Shown here: in pieces, positions 11,851-22,413 of the stretch
How positions within the stretch are numbered: the stretch's first letter is position 1
How the letters are laid out: the number at the start of each line of letters is the position of its first letter
Assembly (NCBI GenBank): GCA_003254925.1
Contig: QANZ01029362.1
Coordinates: 165,784-229,783, forward strand
Source: Chamaecrista fasciculata
Lineage: Eukaryota; Streptophyta; Magnoliopsida; Fabales; Fabaceae
Reading direction: 5' to 3'
DNA: 64,000 nucleotides
Made by a program: the position numbers and the translations under genes
Notes under the pieces: generated by a model
The model's input: only the letters and a program-made list of their open reading frames with translations
Database searches by the model: none
What the model was told of the DNA's origin: nothing

Positions 11851-12605
11851 TCAAAATTTAACTTCAGTTTGACTTGCCTTTCTTGAAACTTCCCTTTTTG
11901 TGAGACTTCTGTGTATTTTTTTCTGAGGTTTCATTTTGCCTGAGGTTGCAGAAGCCTTCCCTTTCTCACTCCTTTGTTTTTTTTCTTTCTTCACATTATA
12001 TGTCTTGATAGCCTAATTTCCAGAAAGACAAGTTAAAAACAAGGTAGATTCCAGTTAAAATTGGGGCCAAGATTAGAAAAGGACTCAAGTGTACCTTGTC
12101 AACATTAAGAATCTCATGGGAATTCTCGGAGAAGATCTTGTTCAACACTTTCTGTGTTTGCTCCTTCTCCTGGAATCCGATCCCGGATCCTTCCACCACT
12201 GGCAGGAACTGGACGAAAACAGAGCAATGTAAGGTGATCAATTAATAAGGTTACACAAGAAGCTTCTTCATAAAAAACTTTTCATAGATCACAGAGCTTT
12301 ATATCTGAAAGAGTATGAGCCATACCTTCCGATATTTTCCCTTATGAGGAGCGGCCTTTTCGCCTGGCAACTTCTTGTCGAATTTCCCACCACTAGCTGT
12401 CGCAGTTGCTGCTAATCCGGTGACATTTCCCAGTTCATCCTTAGTAACTTTCCTGGGTGCAGCCTGAGTTCCAGTGATAGGCAGAGCTGTAGCAGCCAAC
12501 TGAACATGGCTGTACAGAAAGTTAATCAGTTTTCACAACATGTATGAGAGAAAACTCTTAAACAAGAATGTGTGCAAATGGGAAAGAATCAGGGTGAAGA
12601 TATAA

Positions 12606-12637
<32 letters not shown>

Positions 12638-15600
12638 AGCACTAGTTCAAAAAGGAGACAAACTCCTGAAAAATCTTATCACCATCTAATTTTTTGGAAG
12701 AATGGTCCTAAACTTGGAGGAATTACCAGGCAACAAAGATAGAGACAAGAACATTAAGAAAAAATGATTGTATTTTAAGCAGAAGTTAGGGCACCACAAG
12801 GTATGTAAGATTACAAGTTTAGAATTGAGAGTATCAGGGTATTCTTAGGAAGGTAATCCAAACTTCACTAATGCAAGTTATATGTATTATGACAGGAAAC
12901 TGAACTTCGATAGCAAGGACTAGAAAAAGACTAGTGGAGATGGGAAGAAAGAAAGTTGGAGAGGACACAATCATGGATAAGGTGATACGTGAACATATAT
13001 TGTAGGTGCCAAGCCACCTTAAGTTACTGTATATTTTAAAAAGCAGCAAATGATCCATAAAATAGGATCTAGATAAAACTATTACTCATTTTTCCTATGA
13101 ATAGTGACAAAACTACTTTCTGTGAAATTAACAGCTTAAGAACTAGCTGAAATTTTAGAAAAAAATACCTTGGCAAAGCACCAACTTTTGCAGCTTGTTT
13201 CAGGTTCTGTAGCCTATTCTTCTCCTGTTTTTCAATCCTTTTCTTCCTATTTTCTCTTCTTTTGGCAAAAGGATCTTCTTCTGGATCTGCAAAATGTTAC
13301 CATGTTTATCAGTAAATGTGAACCAACAAATGCAGGCACGGACAACTATATAGCTAGACATGGGAAAATGTCTACAAAATAAGACTCTACTAGCATCAAT
13401 TATAACTCAACAGAAAAAACTAATGCATTGATACAAGTGGCATAAATTATGTTCACAAATGATTTGGGATAGCTAACTTCAACTAACCAATATCGAACAA
13501 TTTAAAATGTTTGGTTCATGAATGAGAATAACATATGGCACTCTAGTCAACAGTATAGGAAAGGAAAGGCCAGTAATAGATCAGTAGTCCAATCTGGCTC
13601 CATATGCAGTTACATAAACTGATAGAGTCATTGGTTCATATTTCCAAAGTAATATGAATAAGTTATATATATGAGCAAATCTATCAAGAATAAAAAAAAT
13701 CCAACAAAATAAATAGAGATGTGCTTTTTATTTAAAATTTTCAATAGCTACACAATATTCAACTATTTTAATACAAGAAAAAGGTAAGATCATAACACTT
13801 TAAAAAGTTAAAAATGGACACAATGTAGTAAAACAAACTAATTTAAGATTTATTTTTAAGTTTTTCTAATTGATGTAAATTTAATGCTTGTTCAAAGAAA
13901 CTTTGCTGGTCTCTGACATACTCTACATAGCAACCGTAGTGTAGCATTATTTATTGGAACTGAACCAAACTGGTGGTTGGTTTACCAATTCAACTGTGAG
14001 GTCTGCCCTTGTAGCATTATTTATTGGAGCAGCTTTTGAGGGGAAAGCAAAAAACTTAGCTTGACAAAAGTGGCCCATGGGGGGAAAGTGTTTAGAGTGA
14101 CTTCAGAGTTCAGAGTCAGCAATGTATAATTCGCTACTTTCAAATGAAATAACCATGTTCAAAAACATAAAGAATCAGACAATGTATTGTGAGATAGCAT
14201 TTAATTTAACATGTCAGTCAAATTCTTCCATTAATAGTTTTGATTCGGATCTCCTTCCAATTGATATATAGTGCTACAATACCAGATTATCAAACTGAAT
14301 TTTTCTTGAGTGCAGAACATGTCTAATACTGTTTTCCATGTTTTTTTTTCAAAACTAAAACTTTTACTCCAATAAATGTGGTAGGTTTGAGGGTGCTCAA
14401 CAGTGATAGCGAAAAAGGTGTCCATACGTTGTAATTAAACAGGTATAGTAAATGCAATTGTAAAAACAGCTACTTCATAAGGAAATAGTAGTTACCATCA
14501 TTCATGTTTGCCTCAATAATAGGTATAGCCTCTTCATCATTTGCATGATCATATCCAAATCTGCGTTTCCATGTCTTAGACTGTTCATCAAACACAAGCT
14601 TGTCTGTCTTCCGATTCTTTATTCCTGAAAAGTAACATAACAGTAAAGTTGAATGGTTAGGATAGGACACAACAAGGTCCAATCTGACTACATCAAAGAT
14701 CAGAGGCGAGATTTAAGAATAATGTATTAAAGTTCTCTAATATGAAAACATTTGTTTGCCACATATGCTGGACGACTAACCTTTCTTCTGGGCAAATAGT
14801 TCCCATTTTGTTGGAGGTTTCGGCTTTGGTAGCTGAAAGCCTGAAAGCATTATGGACTTCATGAGCAAATAATCTTGTTGTGTAGTGATAGAACCCTATA
14901 CTGATTTAATTAGAATTAAAGCAAAGATGGTGTCTGGATATAGCCAAGACACACTTACAAGGACTAAAACAGCACACAAAACTCACACAAACACTCACAG
15001 CAAGCTGGACATTCAAGATAAAACACTAGAACAATAAGAAGAATGGAAATAACATAAGTAGGTTAGACTCTCTCCCACCTTGGCTTCTGAGAGGCCAAGT
15101 CCTCTCCCACTTCCCTAACCAATTCCTTACTTTTCTCCTTCCCAAAACCCTCTATAAATACTGATAAAACCATTACATCCCTTACTCCCGCACATACTTT
15201 TCTTATTCTTTGTGGGCCCATGTCCAGCAGACCCATCATGTAGGAATACAAAAGGAAAACACCAAAACCATGAAATCTAAAGTAAAGATAACCAATAGTC
15301 CAATACATAGCTAATCCATTTCAAATTAAAATATAAATATACCAAGAAATTTTATTTCCTTCAACAAATTTTCATTTGAAATAAGACCTTTTTTTTGTGT
15401 ATTGCTTTCAAGTATGCTTCTGAACCAATAACCAATCAAATTAACACAAGACTGAGACAGTGGATTGCTGATTCTTTCTTGTCCACAAATAGCCAACTTA
15501 TCCGATTGACATAATTACTCACAGAACCAAAATATACCAAAAACATGTTCTATTGTTGCTTCCAAGCATTTTATCTCATGGGTGCAAATACTTAGACGTG

Positions 15601-18600
15601 TACTGTCTATGTCTAGTGCATGCCAATAAATATAATAAAGAAAAGAACTTTCAACAGCTGCATCACTTGATACTCTGAAAAAGTCAATTTTGTCCAGTCT
15701 CACAGAAAGAATGTCTAAGAAACAAAAAAATAAAGCCAACATGTAGTTCCAAAGCAGTTTGCATAAACCAATTCCTTCTACCTACAGTGAGAAATACAAA
15801 GATAAAGATTCTACTGGTGAGGATTTCTTGAACGAAAGGCACAACAATGCATAATTTACATATGATCCCAGAATGCTAAAGTAACAATAAAAAAACTTAC
15901 ATGCTTCTCTCTTGGCAATTTGGTCACTGGTGGTGGCAGCTTCACAAGAGGTCCATCAACATCTTCAGTAGAAGGCAAATTAAAGAGACTATCTGCGATA
16001 GCTTGAACTAACTCAGTGCCCCTTTCTAAACATTCCTTGACCAGCTCCTCCCTGTGTTTATTAAAGATATTAAGGTTAATAATGGCAATAGCCAATAACA
16101 AATGTGTATCTCATCATAAGTAGGAAGTATGAGAAGGATACTACAATTTCCAGCAACAATTTAAAGGTGGAGATAGAAGAGAAATAGGGAGTGATCAACA
16201 AGCAGAATTCACAACTTGTCTTAAACACTCACCACTAAGCAAGTAAAGTTCATTAACAATTACTATCTCAAAATTAGTAAATTATTATTTCGATTTAAAA
16301 GTCTGAACTTCAAAGCAGCGGACAATTTTCAAAAATTAAAAACTTATAAGCATCCGGCATAACACAACTTAGCTAATTAACTTTCCTTTCTCGTTCAATT
16401 CAACAAGCATCAAATAAAGAGAGAACACAAATTCAAAGAGAACAGGGCTTTCCAAACAGAGAAAAAGGAACATAACGACAATGCTTTCCAAACCCTTCAA
16501 ACAAAGAATAACACCGAAAGCAACCACTGACAAAGATAACAAACATCAACAAGAAGAAAAAAAAAGCCCCTTTTAAGAATATAATCATCACCTCAGATGT
16601 CAAAATTTTACTTAGCTTTTATAAAACATTAGGTAAATTGTAATTAGATTTTACACTTTTGGATATTCTCACAGGACTCCATGGAGAATGAAGATCCAAG
16701 AAGTTTATCCCCATTTCCTTGCCATCCATGAATAGTACATTGATGAGTGTTTAAGGGTACTGACTATATTAATTTTTTTTAAAATGAAAGATTCAATTGA
16801 AACTTTTAAAAGGAAAACTTAAAAATCAGATGAAGCTATAAAGATTGACAAAATAATATAACCATCAATATCTTTAGGTATGATCCTCATACTCCTCTTC
16901 TTCTATCTCTCTCCTTTTATGTTTCCAAACTTTCATGTCTAATCCCAGAAAATCTGCCATTCTGCATATCTCCACAGACTCCGGGTGAGTCTTATCACCA
17001 GAGGAGAATCCATGAAGATACAAGGAATCTACATTACTCTTACCAACATCCACCCAACTGAAGCCCACTTCTTTTCTCACTCCCTTTTGTCTCATCTCTT
17101 TCCTCATTTTTGCCACTTTCTCCCACTCCCCTTTCTCAGCATACAAGTTTGACATCAACACATATGAACCTGAACTTGTGGGTTCCATTTCTATCAATCG
17201 ATCAATCACCTTCTCAGCCATCTCAATGTTTCCATGTAACCTACAAGACCCAAGCAAGCTTTGCAACACAGTCAAACCAGGTCCTCCTGGAATCTGACAT
17301 GCCAACTCTTCTGCCTCCTTCAATTTCCCAGCTCGGCCCAGCATGTCCACCATGATAGAATAGTGTTCAGGAGTTGGCTCAATGTGGTACTCGTTGATCA
17401 AAGAGTAAAAGACTTTACGGCCAATATCAACCATACCATTTCTACAACATGCTGTTAAGACAGAGAGAAAAGTTATAGAATCTGGACTGATTTTTTCCAT
17501 CTGCATCTTTTCAAACAAATTCATCACTGACTCATAGTCTCCATGTCTAGAATAGGCAGATATTATTGCAGTCCAAGCAACCTGGGTTCTTTCAAGTGTC
17601 TCATCAAAAACTCTTTGAGACTCTATTATGCTTCCTCGCTTGGCATACATGTCAAGGAGCGCCCCTGAAGTGATCGGGTCAGTGCTTAAACCAAGTTTGA
17701 GCAAAGTAGAATGACACTGTTGGCCATGTTTTAAGGATATATCTTCAGCAGCACCAATTGCATTTAATACACTTCCAAAAGTATATTGATTGGGTCTTAT
17801 CTCTTTCATTGCTAACAGAAATGTAAGAAAAGCTTCTTTAAACAAGCCATTTTGAGCATACCCTGAAATTATAGCATTCCATGATATTACTTCTCTAGTT
17901 CTAAGCTCCTCAAAAATCTTTTTCGACTCTAGAATGGAGTCAAACTTGGCATACATGGTAATAAGGCTGTTGCACACAGTTGGTTTTGACAAGAAGCTGC
18001 TTTTTATACATAACCCGTGAACCATTAGACCTTCTTTTACCAGATTCATGATTGTTATGGCATGGATTAATCCTATAAAGGTAACTTCATTTGGATAAAC
18101 ATCATCAGTTCTCATCTCGTTAAAGAGCGAAACTGCATCTTCATCCATAGATATCATTGTAGTCCAAGAGACTACATTTCGATCACTCATGAGTTGAAAC
18201 ACCAATTTGGCATCTCTTATGACCTCACACTTTGCATATGTTGAGATCAAAACATTACAAACCGAAACATGTCTCTCGTGTCCCATTTTTATGGCCAAAC
18301 TGTGCACCTGTCTCCCTAACTCTAAATTTCTTTCATGACCACAAGCTGAAATTACACTAGTAAATGAGACATGGTCAAGCAACATACCTTCTCTTATCAT
18401 TTTGATAAACATAGAGACTGTTTCCAACCCATTATCTCCCTCTTGAGCAAGTCCTGAAAGCATTGCGTTCCACGAAACCAAGTCCCTCTTAGGCATTTCA
18501 TCAAACACCTTCCTTGCCTCCACTAATCGTCCCCACCTGGAGTACAAGGTTATGAGCGCATTCCCTATAAAAACCTCACAGCCAAATCCATCTTTCAGTA

Positions 18601-19592
18601 TAGGAGAATGCAACTGCAATCCAATCCAAAACTCATCATTGTCTGAACAAAGGGAAAGAATAGTAGTGTATGTTACGGGATCAAAAGTAATTCCATTTAA
18701 GTTCATAGAACGAGCAAAACCCAACGCATCCTCACTCTTGTCAAACCCAGAAAGAATGGTGTTCCAAGAAACAATGTCAGGATGACTCAAATTCTCAAAG
18801 ATCCTCAAAGCACTCCCAAAACGTCCAGACTTGCAGTACATACTCATCAACGAATTTGTAACAGTGAGAAATGAAACAAACCCACTGGATGTGGCAAGTC
18901 CATGGATTTGATACCCGAGTTTTGAGTTCCATTGACAAGCCTTGAGAGACAAAGCAAATGTAACTTCATTTATGTTTTCGAACAAACACAGTTGAGATTG
19001 TTCCTTAAAGATGGCTAGAGCTTGAAAAGGATGGCTCTTGTGCAAACAATTAAGCATAGAACGGTTAACAAGGGCGATGTTTGATTGGGGGATTTGGTTG
19101 TGTAGGTGGGTTTTGTGGTTGAATGAGTGAAATGATTTGGATCCATATAACCACTGTACTGGTGCGCCATGGAAACTTTTGAAACCCAGGTGACGGTAAA
19201 CCATCAGAATGCATTTGAGGTTGATGGGTTTTTCCATAAAAAAGCAATTTGTTTACCCGACAACAACACCAAGTCTTTCATGTTTTAGAAGACATCCTTT
19301 CCTTGACCATACAACAATTTACAGCTCCTCCACTGTACTGGTGCGCCACCATGCATAATACAATTTAGTTACTCTCCTTTGTCACTCAATTCAGCAAGCA
19401 TGAAATAAAGAGAGAAAGCAAATTCCCAGAGAATATGGCTTTACAAGTATCAAACAAGAGACAGAGAACAAAATGAATGAACCTGGAAGAAGGTTGGGAA
19501 GGGAAGCTATGATGAGGGTTAAACGCTGTGAGGTTTCCAAGGTCGTCTAGTTGAAACTGCTTCTGGGTCTCCATCTCCACCGGCAAGACCAT
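11851..19592 (-). CDS. RRS1: Ribosome biogenesis regulatory protein RRS1 (eight exons, 339 aa)
   Basis: The minus-strand exons are 19592-19483, 16051-15901, 14832-14781, 14624-14496, 13286-13169, 12509-12326, 12208-12095 and 12012-11851. They total 1020 nt in frame, with GT-AG junctions. The conserved RRS1 core spans about residues 28-190 ([12 protein letters not shown], then [49 protein letters not shown]). [14 protein letters not shown] basic block and [18 protein letters not shown] follow, then a Lys-rich tail typical of nucleolar proteins. In yeast Rrs1 works with Rpf2 to load the 5S RNP (5S rRNA, uL18, uL5) into pre-60S ribosomes. A second in-frame ATG six codons on (METQKQF) could be the real start. 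Intron 1 (3431 bp) contains a complete PPR gene. Confidence 0.92.
12611..12637. repeat. (AT)n microsatellite in RRS1 intron
   Basis: About 13 AT units, in the intron between exons 5 and 6. Confidence 0.9.
16356..16450. repeat. Direct repeat copy 1, downstream of nested PPR gene
   Basis: This stretch (GGCATAACACAACTTAG... through AAATAAAGAGAGAAC... to GGGCTTT) aligns with 19350-19443, with scattered substitutions and a few-base gap. Both copies lie in RRS1 intron 1, on either side of the PPR gene. By eye, about four fifths of positions match in the best 66 bp. Confidence 0.75.
16874..19237 (-). CDS. PLS-class PPR protein with E/E+ C-terminus (787 aa), nested in RRS1 intron 1
   Basis: A single uninterrupted exon. 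Tandem PPR motifs run from about residue 50 to 620. Repeated L- and S-type signatures such as [52 protein letters not shown] and [15 protein letters not shown] mark the PLS subfamily. The last ~170 residues are an E domain ([53 protein letters not shown]) and an E+-like end; no DYW deaminase follows. Such proteins are organellar C-to-U RNA-editing site-recognition factors that recruit a deaminase in trans. The N-terminus is basic and hydroxylated, consistent with mitochondrial import. It resembles At4g32430 by recall. The gene lies wholly in RRS1 intron 1, same strand, and is intact. Confidence 0.92.
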   Translation of the reverse strand: MEKPINLKCILMVYRHLGFKSFHGAPVQWLYGSKSFHSFNHKTHLHNQIPQSNIALVNRSMLNCLHKSHPFQALAIFKEQSQLCLFENINEVTFALSLKACQWNSKLGYQIHGLATSSGFVSFLTVTNSLMSMYCKSGRFGSALRIFENLSHPDIVSWNTILSGFDKSEDALGFARSMNLNGITFDPVTYTTILSLCSDNDEFWIGLQLHSPILKDGFGCEVFIGNALITLYSRWGRLVEARKVFDEMPKRDLVSWNAMLSGLAQEGDNGLETVSMFIKMIREGMLLDHVSFTSVISACGHERNLELGRQVHSLAIKMGHERHVSVCNVLISTYAKCEVIRDAKLVFQLMSDRNVVSWTTMISMDEDAVSLFNEMRTDDVYPNEVTFIGLIHAITIMNLVKEGLMVHGLCIKSSFLSKPTVCNSLITMYAKFDSILESKKIFEELRTREVISWNAIISGYAQNGLFKEAFLTFLLAMKEIRPNQYTFGSVLNAIGAAEDISLKHGQQCHSTLLKLGLSTDPITSGALLDMYAKRGSIIESQRVFDETLERTQVAWTAIISAYSRHGDYESVMNLFEKMQMEKISPDSITFLSVLTACCRNGMVDIGRKVFYSLINEYHIEPTPEHYSIMVDMLGRAGKLKEAEELACQIPGGPGLTVLQSLLGSCRLHGNIEMAEKVIDRLIEMEPTSSGSYVLMSNLYAEKGEWEKVAKMRKEMRQKGVRKEVGFSWVDVGKSNVDSLYLHGFSSGDKTHPESVEICRMADFLGLDMKVWKHKRREIEEEEYEDHT
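19152..19169. repeat. 18-bp direct repeat, copy inside PPR coding start
   Basis: CACTGTACTGGTGCGCCA occurs here in the PPR N-terminal coding region and again, exactly, at 19331-19348. Confidence 0.85.
19331..19443. repeat. 18-bp PPR-derived filler plus direct repeat copy 2
   Basis: 19331-19348 repeats 18 bp of the PPR coding sequence exactly. It is followed at once (19350-19443) by the second copy of the intron repeat at 16356-16450. This copy ends about 40 bp from the RRS1 exon 1 donor site at 19482. The arrangement looks like a repair junction. Confidence 0.75.
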
Positions 19593-19730
19593 GCGTATGT
19601 AGAGAGAGGCAGAGATTCAACAGAAAAAACTAAAAACAAGGAATTCCTACAGTGTTGTGTTGTGTGCGACTCAGCGAAAGCTTCCTCTGTAGCGAGTAGC
19701 GACTATATATATGTGAGGAAGCGGGAACCC
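19593..19730 (-). promoter_or_regulatory. RRS1 proximal promoter with TATA-like element
   Basis: On the minus strand CACATATATATAGTC (about 19702-19715) lies roughly 110 bp before the ATG, a reasonable TATA position for a 5' leader of about 80 nt. The true TSS is not determined. Confidence 0.45.
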
Positions 19731-19919
19731 GAAAATAGAATGAAGGCATACGCCTCTCGGGTCAACCCAGCCCATAGCCTTTTATTTTGGGCTTTCTGGC
19801 CCAACTTGTTCTTTTCTGTTCGCCTAATTTTGAAAATTTTATACGACGAAGAAAACAAAAAAATGTCGCACGGAGATGTGGTGAGTCGATCCAAGCTTTC
19901 ATGGATGACATAAGATTAT

Positions 19920-20224
19920 AAGAAGAACACTAGGAGAGAATACAAGAATGAGGGTAAATTGGGTGAGAAGATCTGCAAACACTGTTGATGGTGAAGGGCA
20001 CTTTACCTCGTTTTTGGATGATTCGATTGCCTTGCAGTGTTGATGGTGTTCTTGTCTCTTTGTCTTCAGGTTTGGTGTGTTGCCAAATCTGCTTTGTCCC
20101 TTCGTGGGATTTGAGGCTGGGCTTGTTGCTTTATTTCTTTTACCCTTAGTGGACTCCCCCCATCTTGTAGGATGGGCCTGTTTTCCTCTATTATGGAATG
20201 CCATGATTTGACCAAAAAAAAAAA
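19920..20224 (+). mobile_element. Short LINE 3'-end-like fragment with A tail
   Basis: GT-rich non-coding sequence ends in ATTTGACC followed by a 12-base A run at about 20213-20224. This resembles 3' UTRs of plant LINEs such as those elsewhere in this window. No RNase H coding or clear target duplication was found, so the call is tentative. Confidence 0.35.
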
Positions 20225-20254
20225 AGGAGGAAAACAAAAAGGAGAAAGACAAAA

Positions 20255-20585
20255 ACACTAATTTTATTATTGAGAATCAATTTCATCCTAATTTTTTTTT
20301 AGTCAATTTCATTTCCAAACTTTACATTTTAGTCAATTTTATCATTTGACTAATTTCTTTTAAAAAATTAAGATAGACTGCATACTGTTTTTTCAATTTG
20401 AGTTAGAATTTTAATTTCTTTTTCTATCAATTTTATATTACATATCATTAATCACATAGATTCTGTCATTAATATTTAGTTAAAATAAGAACAAAGGATA
20501 AAATTAACCAAAATTTAGAATATTGGGGACAAAATTGACAGCTGGTGTAAAGTTTGGAAACGAAATTAGTGCTTTTACTAAAGCG
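20255..20585. mobile_element. Foldback MITE-like repeat
   Basis: The left arm (CACTAATTTTATTATTGAG... CAATTTCATTTCCAAACTTTA) is inverted in the right arm (GGACAAAATTGAC... TAAAGTTTGGAAACGAAATTAGTG). It is non-coding and I could not define a clean target duplication. Confidence 0.6.
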
Positions 20586-20629
20586 AAAAATTTAAAAATT
20601 TAATACTGTATATCTTAAAATATTATAAC

Positions 20630-21464
20630 TAGGGTGGCAAAATTATACCCAACCCAACCCAACTATCCTTTTAACCAACCATAACCCAACCAGTTAAATA
20701 ATAGGCCAATATGGGTTAGGTAAAAAAATTAACCACTAAAATTTGAGTTGGGTTGGGTCAAACTCATAGTTTACCCAACCCAAATTTGTGTTAAAATTAC
20801 GTAGTTTTATGGAGGGTGTGTCCATGAACTTCACAAGTTTTTGCAAAAATTACAAAATGCCTTTAAATAAGTTCAAAATTTACAAAAAGTCCTTGAATCA
20901 TAATATTGGAGGACTAAAATGAAAATTATAAAAAAATTGGGTCAAAGTGTAACTTTTAAAAATATTGGGAAAATATTAAAATTAGAAATTAGTCCTAAAT
21001 CTAGAAAATAATACATTATAGTCCTGCAAAATTGTGCGTGCAGTGGAGGGAAAATGAGCTTCACAAATTTTTGCAAAAATTACATAATGGCCCCAAATAT
21101 TTTTCTAAATTTACAAAAATGTCTCTAGATCATAATATTAGAGGACTAAAATGAAAATTAGAAAAAAATTTGGAGTTAAAATGTAATTTTTAGAAAATAT
21201 GAAAGAATTTGGAAATTGCAGATCAATCCAAAATATGAAAAAAGAATACACTTTAGTCTTAAATTTGAATAATTGAAAAATTGTTCTCATTAATTAGTTT
21301 ACCAATTAAATCATTAATCTTTAATTTTATTAAATAGTTTAATTAGTAAATAATATAAATATTTTAAGATAGATTTATAATGGGTTGGATCGACCTTTAA
21401 CAAATATAAATGGGTCACAAATAGGTCCTTGACCCATTTATGACCGAACCATTTACCATCCCTA
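20630..21464. mobile_element. hAT-type MITE, 835 bp
   Basis: An exact 8-bp duplication, ATTATAAC, lies at 20622-20629 and 21465-21472. The ends are TAGGGTGGCAAA and its inverted counterpart TTTACCATCCCTA. Inside is a direct duplication of about 150 bp: 20822-20967 resembles 21052-21205 (AACTTCACAAGTTTTTGCAAAAATTAC type). No transposase is present. Confidence 0.88.
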
Positions 21465-21735
21465 ATTATAACTATCTATAAATTAATTATGAGTTCAGAA
21501 ATTAAAATAATATACATTAAAATTTTGAGCAATTTGAGTGTGTTTGTATAATGTGACGTCACATTCTCTCTTACGTATTTTTACTTATTTTCGGCACCAT
21601 TTCCATTTCATTTGGTACAAGATAACATATTATTTGTAGTTTATGTGACATCTTTTTTCTCTTTCCTGATTTTATGAGACGTTTTTGAACGTTTAGAAAG
21701 ATAAAAATGAAAATTTCGGGGAAGGAACATAGAAG

Positions 21736-22223
21736 CAGTGTTGTCATAACCGAACCGGACAAAGACTCGGACAAGTGTTCGGTTCACGGTCGGATCGGTT
21801 GAATCGGTCGGACCGGATGTTTAGACCGGATGACGCAATAAATAATTATTTTTAATATATTAAATATAAACCTCTATATATTTTTTTTTGGGTCTAAGAG
21901 ATGCATTAAATCTATTAATTTATTAGATAAGTAAAACAATTGGTAAGAGAAAGCTAATAGAGTCTCATAGTTGGGATGGTAAAGATGCTAGGAGTGTGAA
22001 GAAAGGGCATGGGTTCGATCCCTACAAGGCTCAAAATGATTTTTTGTAAAAAAAATTGAGAACCGCCGGTCCGGTCCAGCGGTTGGACCCGGTTTTCCGG
22101 TTCTTGGCCGGTTATTTCCGGTCCAATCCGGTCTAACCATCATTCCGGTTCAAATGGTTGAACCAACTCGCTTGTGTCTTCGGGTAGCGGTCCAACCGGT
22201 CCGGTCCGGTTTTCACATCACTG
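21736..22223. mobile_element. hAT-type MITE, 488 bp, 90 bp upstream of tRNA-Ser
   Basis: The 8-bp duplication CATAGAAG is exact at 21728-21735 and 22224-22231. The ends are CAGTGTTGTCATAACC and inverted CAGTGATGTGAAAACC. Sub-terminal CCGGTCCGG-rich tracts are inverted too. It is the same family as 57078-58070. Confidence 0.9.
21968..22021 (+). promoter_or_regulatory. Pol III A-box/B-box-like pair (SINE-like) inside hAT MITE
   Basis: TAGTTGGGATGG (21968-21979) matches the A-box consensus with one mismatch. GGTTCGATCC (22012-22021) is a good B box, 32 nt further on. That spacing fits tRNA-derived SINEs. No tRNA cloverleaf is evident. Confidence 0.4.
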
Positions 22224-22312
22224 CATAGAAGAAAGAACTCAAAGGAGAATGTTGGAATAAATGATGAACAACATTGAATAAGAATGAAATAAAGCAGAAT
22301 CCTGATCGTCAA

Positions 22313-22394
22313 GTGGGCGTGCCGGAGTGGTTATCGGGCATGACTAGAAATCATGTGGGCTCTGCCCGCGCAGGTTCGAATCCTGCCGCTCACG
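22313..22394 (+). tRNA. tRNA-Ser (anticodon AGA)
   Basis: The 82-nt gene folds as a class II tRNA. The acceptor stem GTGGGCG pairs with CGCTCAC (one G-T pair) and the discriminator is G. The D-arm contains GCCGGAGTGGTTATCGGGC. The anticodon loop ACTAGAAAT carries AGA, reading UCU (and UCN by wobble). A long variable arm (GTGGGCTCTGCCCGC) is typical of tRNA-Ser, and the T-arm is CAGGTTCGAATCCTG. There is no intron. A CAA initiation motif lies just upstream (22310-22312). Confidence 0.96.
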
Positions 22395-22395
22395 A

Positions 22396-22413
22396 TTTTG
22401 TCTTTTTTTTTTT
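22396..22413 (+). terminator. Pol III terminator of tRNA-Ser
   Basis: TTTT at 22396-22399 and an 11-T run at 22403-22413 directly follow the tRNA, as expected for RNA polymerase III termination. Confidence 0.85.
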
